Below are positions 17,582-24,324 of a DNA stretch of 44,858 bases, piece by piece (within the stretch, counting starts at the first letter, position 1; each line of letters begins with the position of its first letter). This stretch comes from Glycomyces paridis (GTDB taxonomy: Bacteria > Actinomycetota > Actinomycetes > Mycobacteriales > Micromonosporaceae): contig NZ_STGX01000026.1 in the NCBI RefSeq assembly GCF_004912155.1, forward strand, positions 2,874 through 47,731, given 5' to 3'. The notes under the pieces were generated by a model, which was not told where the DNA came from, made no database searches, and saw only the letters and a program-made list of their open reading frames with translations. Made by a program: the position numbers and the translations under genes.

Positions 17582-17623
17582 ATATCGTTGCGTCCAGCGA
17601 ACCACCCCACCAAGGAGGACCCC

Positions 17624-18442
17624 ATGACCACCGGCCTGCTCCCCGTCGACGGCGCGACCATCTACTTCGAACAGCGCGGCACCGGCCCGCTCCTGCTCAT
17701 CGCCCAAAGCGGCGAAGGCGACGCCGACCGCTCCGTCGACCTCGTCAACGCCCTCCAGCGCGACTTCACCTGCCTCACCTACGACCGCCGCGGCCTCTCG
17801 CGCAGCGCCGCGGACGACCCGGCCCGCGTCACCATCGCCGACCACGCCGAGGACGCCCACCGCCTCCTCACCCACCTCGCCGACGGCCCGGCCCTCATGC
17901 TCGGGTGCAGCTTCGGCGCCCTCATCGGCCTCCACCTGGCCGCCGACCACCCCGAACAGGTCCGCACCCTCATCGCCCACGAACCGGTCGCCCCCTGGCT
18001 CCTGCCCGACGCCGCCGCCGCGGCGCACCGCCGCGAACTCGCCGACCTCCAACAGACCCACGCCACCGACGGCCTCGCCGCCGCCCTCCCCGCCATCGCC
18101 GCCTCACTCGGCATCGACCCGGCGTCCCCGACCGAACCCGATCTCACCCCGCAGCCCATGAACGCCCTGCGCCGAGCGAACTTCGCCCACTTCATCACCA
18201 ACGAGTTCACCGCCATCCGCACCGACCCCGGCTGCCGCGACCGCCTCAACGAGACCACCACCCGCATCATCCCCGCCGCCGGAACCACCACCCCCCGAAC
18301 CGCCTTCGACCACCAGGCCGCCGCCCACCTCGCCGAACTCCTCGACCGCCCCCTCACCCCCCCCCCCGGCGGCCACAACGGCAACCTCACCCACCCCCGA
18401 GCCTGGGCCGACCACCTCCGCGCCGAATTCAGCACCCGCTGA
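17624..18442 (+). CDS. Alpha/beta hydrolase
   Basis: 272 aa, cytoplasmic. Alpha/beta fold with nucleophile elbow GCSFG (S96) after the DRRGLSRS loop typical of the family, and the catalytic His in PPGGHNG (H251). Probably an esterase or haloperoxidase-like hydrolase; the substrate is unknown. AAGGAGG at 17613 supports the ATG at 17624. Controlled by the divergent MarR protein through sites overlapping its -35. A run of 11 C (18357-18367) lies just before the His codon, so a slip there would remove the catalytic His and the C-terminus. Confidence 0.88.
   Translation: MTTGLLPVDGATIYFEQRGTGPLLLIAQSGEGDADRSVDLVNALQRDFTCLTYDRRGLSRSAADDPARVTIADHAEDAHRLLTHLADGPALMLGCSFGALIGLHLAADHPEQVRTLIAHEPVAPWLLPDAAAAAHRRELADLQQTHATDGLAAALPAIAASLGIDPASPTEPDLTPQPMNALRRANFAHFITNEFTAIRTDPGCRDRLNETTTRIIPAAGTTTPRTAFDHQAAAHLAELLDRPLTPPPGGHNGNLTHPRAWADHLRAEFSTR
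18357..18367 (+). repeat. C11 homopolymer inside the hydrolase gene
   Basis: Eleven C in a row encode Thr-Pro-Pro-Pro just upstream of the catalytic His codon at 18374. It is a possible slippage site or a sequencing-error hotspot; the frame as given is intact. Confidence 0.75.
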
Positions 18443-18571
18443 CAAGAGTCGCAACCCGCTTGCGAAGGGGGCCAGGCAAACCGCCCGAGCCTCCTTCCGG
18501 CCAACCGGTCAGCGCCTGCAGTTCTGAGACGTCAACCTCCACCACTCGGCCCCACCGCGACCAACTCCCGA

Positions 18572-18623
18572 CTGCCTTCAGCTCCGCTTCAGGAACCACG
18601 CGCTAGCGTCGAAACCGGGGGCC
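18572..18623 (+). promoter_or_regulatory. Duplicated promoter module, copy 1
   Basis: 52-bp unit, 44/52 identical to the copy at 18684-18735. Two CTTCAG hexamers (18576, 18587) are spaced 11 bp apart as CTTCAGC-N4-CTTCAGG, the direct-repeat geometry of OmpR/PhoP-family response regulators. TAGCGT (18604-18609) starts 17 bp after the second hexamer. A transcript starting near 18616 would soon meet a CCGGG/CCCGG hairpin, then a weak GCGC-CGAG-GCGC stem followed by TTCTTT (18632-18649). Confidence 0.5.
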
Positions 18624-18683
18624 CTCTCCCGGCGCCGAGGCGCTTCTTTCGGATGCGACCGAACCGGCCTCGCTGGCACTGCA

Positions 18684-18735
18684 CCGCCTTCAGCTCCGCT
18701 TCAGGTTCTCCGCGCTACGGTCGAAATCGGGGGCC
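18684..18735 (+). promoter_or_regulatory. Duplicated promoter module, copy 2
   Basis: CTTCAG at 18688 and 18699 (11 bp apart) and TACGGT at 18716-18721, with the same spacing as copy 1. Changes fall mostly between the hexamers and the -10, while the hexamers and the GTCGAAA-GGGGGCC part after the -10 are kept. Confidence 0.5.
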
Positions 18736-18812
18736 TTCCCCAGGGCCCACTCGGACACTCGGTGTGCCCCGGGAACAGCGGAACGCCCGCGCCGGAGCGC
18801 GGGCGTTCCTCG
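18728..18812 (+). ncRNA. Candidate small RNA between promoter copy 2 and a terminator
   Basis: A transcript from promoter copy 2 would start near 18728 and end at the hairpin 18780-18809, about 85 nt. It holds no start codon with a ribosome binding site and can fold locally (GGGG/CCCC around 18730-18742). Prediction from promoter and terminator placement only; no Rfam family recognised. Confidence 0.3.
18780..18809 (+). terminator. Strong intergenic hairpin
   Basis: 13-bp perfect stem (18780-18792 with 18797-18809), loop CGGA. No annotated gene ends near it on the plus strand (the hydrolase stops 338 nt upstream), which is why a short transcript between is suspected. Confidence 0.7.
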
Positions 18813-18878
18813 TATTCAGTCGGTGTCGGAGCCCTTTCCTCCCCGAATTCGCCCGAATCGGTCGCGGCGCGGGCCGAC

Positions 18879-18884
18879 TACACT
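18879..18884 (+). promoter_or_regulatory. -10 box of the TPR/CHAT operon
   Basis: TACACT followed by 7 nt and the ATG at 18892. No ribosome binding site precedes the ATG, so the five-frame operon likely begins with a leaderless mRNA. Confidence 0.5.
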
Positions 18885-18891
18885 TCGCGAC

Positions 18892-20886
18892 ATGGTGCAA
18901 GGCATCGCGGCCGCCGCGGCCGTGCCCCGGGGCATGCTCATCGCCGACGCGTGGGCGCAGCTCGGCGATGCCGTGGCGCCGCTGAGCAACACCTCGGGCC
19001 GTCCGCTCGCGCGCACCGTGAAGCTCCTGCTCGACCCGCTAGTCCTGCGCCCCGCCCAGCACCCGCGCTTCGCCGGGGGCGTGATCGGCGTCGAACACGT
19101 CGACGCCCTCCGCCGCGCCATCCTCGACGCGGGCCCGGCCCTCGCCGCGACCGCCGCATGGTTCCAACTGGTCAAGAAGGCCCGGAGACGCGCGGGCGTC
19201 ACCGAGGGCCACCCGCAGGACCTCTACTTCCAGCGCTGCTTCGAACTCGCGCACCTCCACGGCGATCCCAAGACCGCTCCCGACGCCGCCCGCATCGCCG
19301 CCGAAACCGTCGCCGACGTCCACACCGAGCGCGGTGAGGTCACCGTCGACCGCCTGCGCCGCTTCGTAACCGACCCCTCCCGCACCGCCGAACTCACCGG
19401 CCTCCTCCGCAGTGCCTGGGAACGAAGAGGCACGCCTGAATCCGGGACCGCCAACCCGACTCGAATAGGCCCACCGGCCCCAGCAGACCGCCAATCCGCT
19501 GCCGACGGTCTCCCGCCCCATCGCAACTCGACCGCCATTGTCGGTGGGAAGCCGCTCCACGGCGAGAACGTAGGCGCAACGGAGTCGCCTCGGCTCGGCC
19601 CATCCGCCACGACGGATCGCGGAAACGCCATCGGTCGCCCGCCGGTTGACCGCGCCCCCGCTTCTGGTGATCGCCAGCCGCTCGAATCCGCTCGGGCCGC
19701 CGCTCCGAACTACACCGCCCTGACCGGAGCGCGCGGCATTCCCGGCAACGACCCTGATTCGAACCAGTCGGGAAGCCCGAGCGGCACCTGGACCGGTTCG
19801 GCCGCAACGGAAGTCGGCGCCGACAATCCTGGTTCGCCTCTGCCGGGAAGTTTCTCGGGTCGCGGCCACGCGGCGCCGATCGGCACCGCCCGTAGTGGCA
19901 CTCCGGGCGAAGCGATTGAGCGCCGCCCTGCCGACCCGGCTGCTACCTCTGTGCGCGGGCTGGTCTCCCCCGACCCCGGGCGCGGGTCCGCGGCCGTTTC
20001 CGATGGTCGCCTCCTCCACCCCTCTTCCGAGCCCGCTCCCGCCCCTGATGATCGCCTGGCCGCATTCCTCGACGGCTGCGCCGCCGAGCCCGACGCGGGT
20101 CTCTGGGATGCGTTGGCCGCCGATCGCGTCGGGAGCATCGAGGCCGCCGAGCTCGACTCGCCGGGGGTCGCACGCGGATACGGGCTCACGGTCGCCGACC
20201 GGCCCCACCGCCCCGAACTCGGTGACCGCGCCTCCAAACGCTCACTGCCCAAGCCCTTCGACCGGTCCATCATGGAGCGGCTCTTCGCGGCCTTCACCTC
20301 GGTGTTCCAACGCGAGTCGATGGGCGACGTGCCCTCGCTCGTCCGCGGCGAGATCACCCGCTCCGCCGCCCCCTGGCAGCTCGCGACCGAGCCCGGCCGG
20401 GTCACGATGGCCCTCGGCCGCGACGCCAGCGCGGGCCTCGGCGAGCCGTCCACCCCCGCGGCCACGAGCGCCGGCACCAACCCCGACATCGCGGCCGCCT
20501 CGGCAGCTCCGGGCACCGCCGCAGAACGCGGCATCGCAGCCGAATCCGCAACCACGGACGCCGCATGGAGCGGCATTGCAGCCGCCTCCCCGACCACCGA
20601 TGCCAACGCGCGCCTCCTGCGCCGCTGGCAGCGCGAGTCCTATGTGCATCGAGTGCTTCGGTTGCCGCACAACGAGGCCGCTCCCGCCGACCTGCGCGAA
20701 GACGTCCGCACCGTGCGCCGCTCCTACCTCCGACGCCTATGGGCCCGCGTGCACGGGCGCGAGCTGCGCGGCGAGTCGACCGCCTCCGACGAGGTATGGG
20801 ACCTGCTCGACGGGGTCCTGCGCTCGGTCGTGATGGACCAGCGAGACCGACTGCGCCGCTCCCTCGAACGAGGAGTGAGGCCGTGA
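18892..20886 (+). CDS. Unrecognised protein with long disordered linkers, first gene of the TPR/CHAT operon
   Basis: 664 aa; no family recognised. Residues 1 to about 175 are helical (LARTVKLLLDPLVLRPAQHP, DLYFQRCFELAHLHGDP). About 176-380 is a low-complexity Gly/Pro/Ser/Thr/Asp linker with relaxed third-position GC, unlike the flanks. About 380-515 is helical again (LPKPFDRSIMERLFAAFTSVF). A second Ala/Thr/Ser linker (about 516-571) repeats GIAA-SA-TTDA. The tail (about 572-664) is Arg-rich and helical (LLRRWQRESYVHRVLRL, VRRSYLRRLWARVHGREL). No TM segment or signal peptide. The last codons overlap the next gene by 4 bp (GTGA), so translation is coupled. It may be a regulated partner or substrate of the CHAT protease; the flexible linkers would suit cleavage, but that is inference. 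Confidence 0.75.
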   Translation: MVQGIAAAAAVPRGMLIADAWAQLGDAVAPLSNTSGRPLARTVKLLLDPLVLRPAQHPRFAGGVIGVEHVDALRRAILDAGPALAATAAWFQLVKKARRRAGVTEGHPQDLYFQRCFELAHLHGDPKTAPDAARIAAETVADVHTERGEVTVDRLRRFVTDPSRTAELTGLLRSAWERRGTPESGTANPTRIGPPAPADRQSAADGLPPHRNSTAIVGGKPLHGENVGATESPRLGPSATTDRGNAIGRPPVDRAPASGDRQPLESARAAAPNYTALTGARGIPGNDPDSNQSGSPSGTWTGSAATEVGADNPGSPLPGSFSGRGHAAPIGTARSGTPGEAIERRPADPAATSVRGLVSPDPGRGSAAVSDGRLLHPSSEPAPAPDDRLAAFLDGCAAEPDAGLWDALAADRVGSIEAAELDSPGVARGYGLTVADRPHRPELGDRASKRSLPKPFDRSIMERLFAAFTSVFQRESMGDVPSLVRGEITRSAAPWQLATEPGRVTMALGRDASAGLGEPSTPAATSAGTNPDIAAASAAPGTAAERGIAAESATTDAAWSGIAAASPTTDANARLLRRWQRESYVHRVLRLPHNEAAPADLREDVRTVRRSYLRRLWARVHGRELRGESTASDEVWDLLDGVLRSVVMDQRDRLRRSLERGVRP

Positions 20887-21917
20887 CTCGCTTCCCGATC
20901 GAGCGGAGCGGCGACCTCATCCGCATCGGCTCCCGGCCACCCCATCCGGAGCGCACGGCGCTCGTGGAGGCGCGGGGTGCACTGCTGCTGTGGGACGTAC
21001 TCGACCGGTCCCCGCACCCGGCCGCCGAGATCCACGACCTCGCGCTGGCCGCGGACTGGTTGTGGGAGGTCTACGGCCCCTATCTGACCTACGGGTTCGA
21101 GCTCGGAGTCACGTCCTTCACGACCGAGGAGGCGTCGCCGGTCCTCGACGCCGCGCGGGCGCTGGCGCACCTGCACTGGGCGGAAGCCTGGTGGCCCGCC
21201 TCCCACGAAACCGGAGTCCCCGCGCTCGCGCCGGGCCTCCTGCGGGCCGAGACCGCCTGGCGCACATCGGCGGTAGAACACCTCCTCGACGATGTGGAGG
21301 CGGTCGAACGCGCACTCACCGGGATCGACTTGGCAGCGCTGACGACCCTGGCGGGCCACCCGATCCTCGGGGCCGAAGCTCGCGCGCTCGCAGCATCGGT
21401 CGAGGGCCTCGCCGAAGACCACGGCATCACGCTCGAACATGAACCGCAACGCGTGCAGAGCGACTGGGCGCTGGCCGCGGGCGGCTCAGAGTCCGGAGAC
21501 CTCGTGCTCGCGAGCGGCACCGATGCGGTGGACTGGGCTCTCATGCCGCAGGGCCTCGCCGACGCCGCGGCCGAGGCGACCTGGACGGCGACCATGCGCG
21601 CGGGCACCCTGACCCTCGCGGTCACCCTCCCCGCCGCCCCCGACGCGCGCGACCTCCCGCTCACCGCCCGCATCGCGGGCCTCGATCTGCCGCTCAGTCT
21701 CGACGGCGACACATTCACGGGCGACATCGAAGCGCCCCAAGGCTTCATGATGCTTCCGGCCGCCGACCGGACGCTCCAAGTGTTCGCCCCCGGCTTCGCC
21801 CTCCCCGCGCCGTCCGATCCGGAAGCCGCCGACCGCCGGGCCGCAATCCTCGCCTTCGCCGCGGAACGCCTCGCCGACCCCGCCGCCTCATTGACCGAAA
21901 GGGCGGCCCGCCCATGA
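20883..21917 (+). CDS. Unrecognised protein, second gene of the TPR/CHAT operon
   Basis: 344 aa; no named family recognised. GTG start overlapping the previous stop (GTGA). The N-terminal 150 residues are rich in Trp and helix (ARGALLLWDVLD, LALAADWLWEVYGPYLTYGF, ALAHLHWAEAWWPASHETG). The C-terminal 170 residues look beta-rich (TWTATMRAGTLTLAVTLP, RIAGLDLPLSLDGDTFTGDI) and end in an Ala-rich helix. No TM helices. Position inside the operon suggests a dedicated component of the TPR/CHAT system. The last 4 bp overlap the next frame (ATGA). Confidence 0.78.
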   Translation: MTRFPIERSGDLIRIGSRPPHPERTALVEARGALLLWDVLDRSPHPAAEIHDLALAADWLWEVYGPYLTYGFELGVTSFTTEEASPVLDAARALAHLHWAEAWWPASHETGVPALAPGLLRAETAWRTSAVEHLLDDVEAVERALTGIDLAALTTLAGHPILGAEARALAASVEGLAEDHGITLEHEPQRVQSDWALAAGGSESGDLVLASGTDAVDWALMPQGLADAAAEATWTATMRAGTLTLAVTLPAAPDARDLPLTARIAGLDLPLSLDGDTFTGDIEAPQGFMMLPAADRTLQVFAPGFALPAPSDPEAADRRAAILAFAAERLADPAASLTERAARP

Positions 21918-22690
21918 GCGACAAGCCATGCCCGGCAGGTGCGGACCTGAACGCCCGCCACCGACCGGCCGGAACCGTGCCGAGACCGAACGGAACCCAC
22001 CCGAGCGCTCGACATCCGATCCCGAGGCCTAGTTCACCCGCCCCCGCAACCACGAAGTCCGAGCCCGCTTCCCGCGAGAGTGCTCTCTCGCCCATGACCG
22101 GCCGACTCGCTTGCACTGGACAGTGCCGCGCCAGAAGTGCCAACCGTCGGGCGCCCGGTCTTCTACGCAGGCGATTCAACCCCCGAACGCAGATCGCGAC
22201 CGCAACAACCGGACACGTCTCGCGCAGCTGCCTTCCATCAACTTTGACCGCCCCTCCCGCCTGTCCGGGGCCGCGCCGCGCCGGGAGTGGACTCATGCAG
22301 GCAGTGCGCCGACCCCGGCACCTCGGTTGTTCAACGCCGCCGTCCGCGAATTTCCAGCCTCGCTCCGCCCACCCGGGGGACCCGTCACCAGGGACCGGCC
22401 GTCTCGCGAGCCCGCCGGGATCGTGCCGCGCCCGGGCCGGAATCCCACGCGCACCGCATCGCCGATCCCGGCGCCTCGGTCGCTCAGCGCCGACTGCCGC
22501 AGTCGCAGTCGCCAAGAGCTGCGATTCGTGCAATGGCGACCCGTCGCGCATGGCCGGCCCGCTCGGCCGCAGCGAGACCGTTCCGGTCGCGCTCACACGC
22601 GACCCGCGTGCGAGGGCCTTCGGGTTCGAGAGCCGCGCAACCGCTTCGACCGATCACCTCACCACGCCGACCCTGAAGGCGACCGCATGA
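21914..22690 (+). CDS. Low-complexity Arg/Pro-rich frame, coding status doubtful
   Basis: 258 codons. In favour: it begins with an ATGA overlap with the gene before and ends with an ATGA overlap with the gene after, so it fits the coupled chain exactly. Against: third-position GC (roughly 70 per cent by eye) is that of non-coding DNA here, while neighbours are above 90; the product is Arg/Pro/Ala/Ser-rich with scattered Cys and no domain. Internal DNA repeats (for example 22307-22339 and 22460-22492, 28/33 identical, 153 bp apart) keep protein similarity better in another frame. It may be a fast-evolving disordered protein, a frameshifted remnant, or a long spacer. Confidence 0.35.
   Translation: MSDKPCPAGADLNARHRPAGTVPRPNGTHPSARHPIPRPSSPAPATTKSEPASRESALSPMTGRLACTGQCRARSANRRAPGLLRRRFNPRTQIATATTGHVSRSCLPSTLTAPPACPGPRRAGSGLMQAVRRPRHLGCSTPPSANFQPRSAHPGDPSPGTGRLASPPGSCRARAGIPRAPHRRSRRLGRSAPTAAVAVAKSCDSCNGDPSRMAGPLGRSETVPVALTRDPRARAFGFESRATASTDHLTTPTLKATA
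22307..22492 (+). repeat. Degenerate internal repeats between the second unknown gene and the TPR gene
   Basis: 33-bp copies at 22307-22339 and 22460-22492 differ at five positions and are 153 bp apart. Less similar related stretches can be seen around 21955-22040 and 22105-22160 (shared blocks such as GTGCCG-GACCG and GACCGGCCG-CTCGC). Apart from the 33-bp pair the similarity is by eye. Confidence 0.5.
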
Positions 22691-24324
22691 GCGACGTCCC
22701 CGACCACCTCATAGGCCTGCGCGGGGCCGAGACCACCGGGCCCCGCTGGGCCGCGTTCCGCGAGTTGAACAATCGGGCCGCGATGCTCTCCAACGACGGC
22801 AGGAACGCCGAGGCGACGGCGCTGCTCCTCCAGGCCTACGAGTTGACCACCGTGCCCGATGTGGACGCCGCCGGGCTCGACGGCCGCGCCCGCGCGCTCG
22901 CGAACCTCGCCGCGCTCGCCGAGGGCAGGGGCGAGCCCGGGGAGGCGCTGCGCTACACCGAGGAGGCCCTGCTCGCCTGCGAGCGGGCGCAGAGCGAGGC
23001 CGGGAACCGGTACGGCACGGCCGCCGTGCACGCCTCGCTCCTGATCAACCGCGCCCAGACGCTTCAACTCGTCGGCCGCCTGGACGACGCGCTCGCCGAC
23101 CTCGACACCGCCATGACCCTAACCGCCGACACCGAGACGGTCGGCGACGATGTGCTCGTCGCCGTGATGCTCCACAACACCCGCAGTGTGCTCCTCATAG
23201 GACTCGAACGCTGGGAGGAGGCCGAGGCGGCCGCGCGGCACACCCTCCAGCTCGCCACCGCGCACGACCCGCGCCTGACCGGCCACCCGTACACGAACCT
23301 CGCGGTGATCGCCCAGGCCCTCAACGACCACGGCGCCGCGCTCGAATACCTGCGCCTGGCCGAGCAGGTGCACGCGGCGGCGGGCGACCCGGCCGCGGCC
23401 GCGCTCGCCGTCGCGAACCAGGGCCGCGCGGCGATGCGCATGGGCGACTTCGCCTCCGGGCAGCGACTCCTCGCCGAGGCCGAGCAGGCGTTCGCGGACG
23501 GCGAGGAACCGCTCCGGGCCGCCGAGATCCGCTTCGGCCGGGCGCACGGCGCGCTCCAGTCCGGGGACGTCGAAACCGCCCGGGCCCTGCTCGGGCCCGC
23601 CCTCGCGGTGCTGCGGGAGTCCGGGCACACGACCATGCTCGCCGAAGCGCTCGCCGTCGCGGGCGACCTCGCCGCCGCCGGGGCCGAGTACGAGGAGGCC
23701 GAGGCGTCCTACCTCGCCGCCCGCGAGGTCTACGCCGCGTCCGGCGCTCGATACCACTTGGCGCGCATCGACATGCGCCGCTCGTTCGCCGTCTCGGCGC
23801 GGTGCGCGATCGCGGTGACCGCCTCCGAGTCGCAGCGGCTCCTGCGGGCCGCGTTCGACCTGTCGCTGCCCTCGGCGCTCGCGACCGACGCGATCCGCCA
23901 CCAGTTCGCTCCCGGCCGCGCCCGCGAGCAGTGGGCCGCCACGGTCGCGATCCCCGCGATGGCGCACGCCCTCCACCTCGCGGCCGCAATGCAGGACGGC
24001 GCCCTCGTCTCCGAACTCCTGGAGCACATGAGCGCCACGGTCTCCCTGCACGCCCCGGCCGCCCCCGAGACGGTGCCGCTGGCCGAGGCGCTCGGCCCCG
24101 ACCCGCTCGCGCTCGACGTCCCCGAGGACTTCGGGCGGCTCTCCTACACCGCTTCGGCCCTCATCACCGGGCTCTCGGAGTCCTTCCCGGCGACGCGCTT
24201 CGCGCTCCCGCCGCGCCTGCGCGTGAACCCCTGGCGTGAGTCCCAATTGGAGCCGTGGATTCAGGAGACCGAACGGCGCTACGGCTTCCCGATCCGATCC
24301 GACGAGGTGATCGACACATGGTGA
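22687..24324 (+). CDS. TPR-repeat protein, partner of the CHAT protease
   Basis: 545 aa, soluble. At least seven TPR-like helical pairs between about 20 and 390: RWAAFRELNNRAAMLSNDGRNAEA, ALANLAALAEGRGEPGEALRY, LLINRAQTLQLVGRLDDALADL, LHNTRSVLLIGLERWEEAEAAA, PYTNLAVIAQALNDHGAALEY, AVANQGRAAMRMGDFASGQRLL, ALAVAGDLAAAGAEYEEAEASY. The C-terminal 150 residues are non-TPR helices ending ERRYGFPIRSDEVIDTW, a tail I associate with actinobacterial TPR proteins encoded beside CHAT genes. The start is at the ATGA overlap with the preceding frame; that reading frame is open upstream to 22111 but with non-coding-like composition. In TPR/CHAT pairs the TPR protein generally binds or gates the protease; here that is inference. 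Confidence 0.85.
   Translation: MSDVPDHLIGLRGAETTGPRWAAFRELNNRAAMLSNDGRNAEATALLLQAYELTTVPDVDAAGLDGRARALANLAALAEGRGEPGEALRYTEEALLACERAQSEAGNRYGTAAVHASLLINRAQTLQLVGRLDDALADLDTAMTLTADTETVGDDVLVAVMLHNTRSVLLIGLERWEEAEAAARHTLQLATAHDPRLTGHPYTNLAVIAQALNDHGAALEYLRLAEQVHAAAGDPAAAALAVANQGRAAMRMGDFASGQRLLAEAEQAFADGEEPLRAAEIRFGRAHGALQSGDVETARALLGPALAVLRESGHTTMLAEALAVAGDLAAAGAEYEEAEASYLAAREVYAASGARYHLARIDMRRSFAVSARCAIAVTASESQRLLRAAFDLSLPSALATDAIRHQFAPGRAREQWAATVAIPAMAHALHLAAAMQDGALVSELLEHMSATVSLHAPAAPETVPLAEALGPDPLALDVPEDFGRLSYTASALITGLSESFPATRFALPPRLRVNPWRESQLEPWIQETERRYGFPIRSDEVIDTW

Larger units (their letters stand above)
18443..18891. other. 449-bp non-coding region before the TPR/CHAT block
   Basis: Holds two copies of a promoter-like module (18572-18623 and 18684-18735), a strong hairpin (18780-18809) and a TACACT box (18879-18884) 7 nt before the ATG at 18892. 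In 18443-18571 I see nothing I can name. No tRNA or conserved reading frame is apparent. Confidence 0.6.

Noticed and set aside
18357..18442. The hydrolase as a frameshifted pseudogene at the C11 tract
   Set aside because: The given frame retains the catalytic His and a normal C-terminal helix, so the gene is intact as written.
22111..22686. N-terminal extension of the TPR protein to 22111
   Set aside because: Composition is non-coding-like, no ribosome binding site, and the ATGA overlap at 22687 gives a natural start exactly where strong codon bias resumes.
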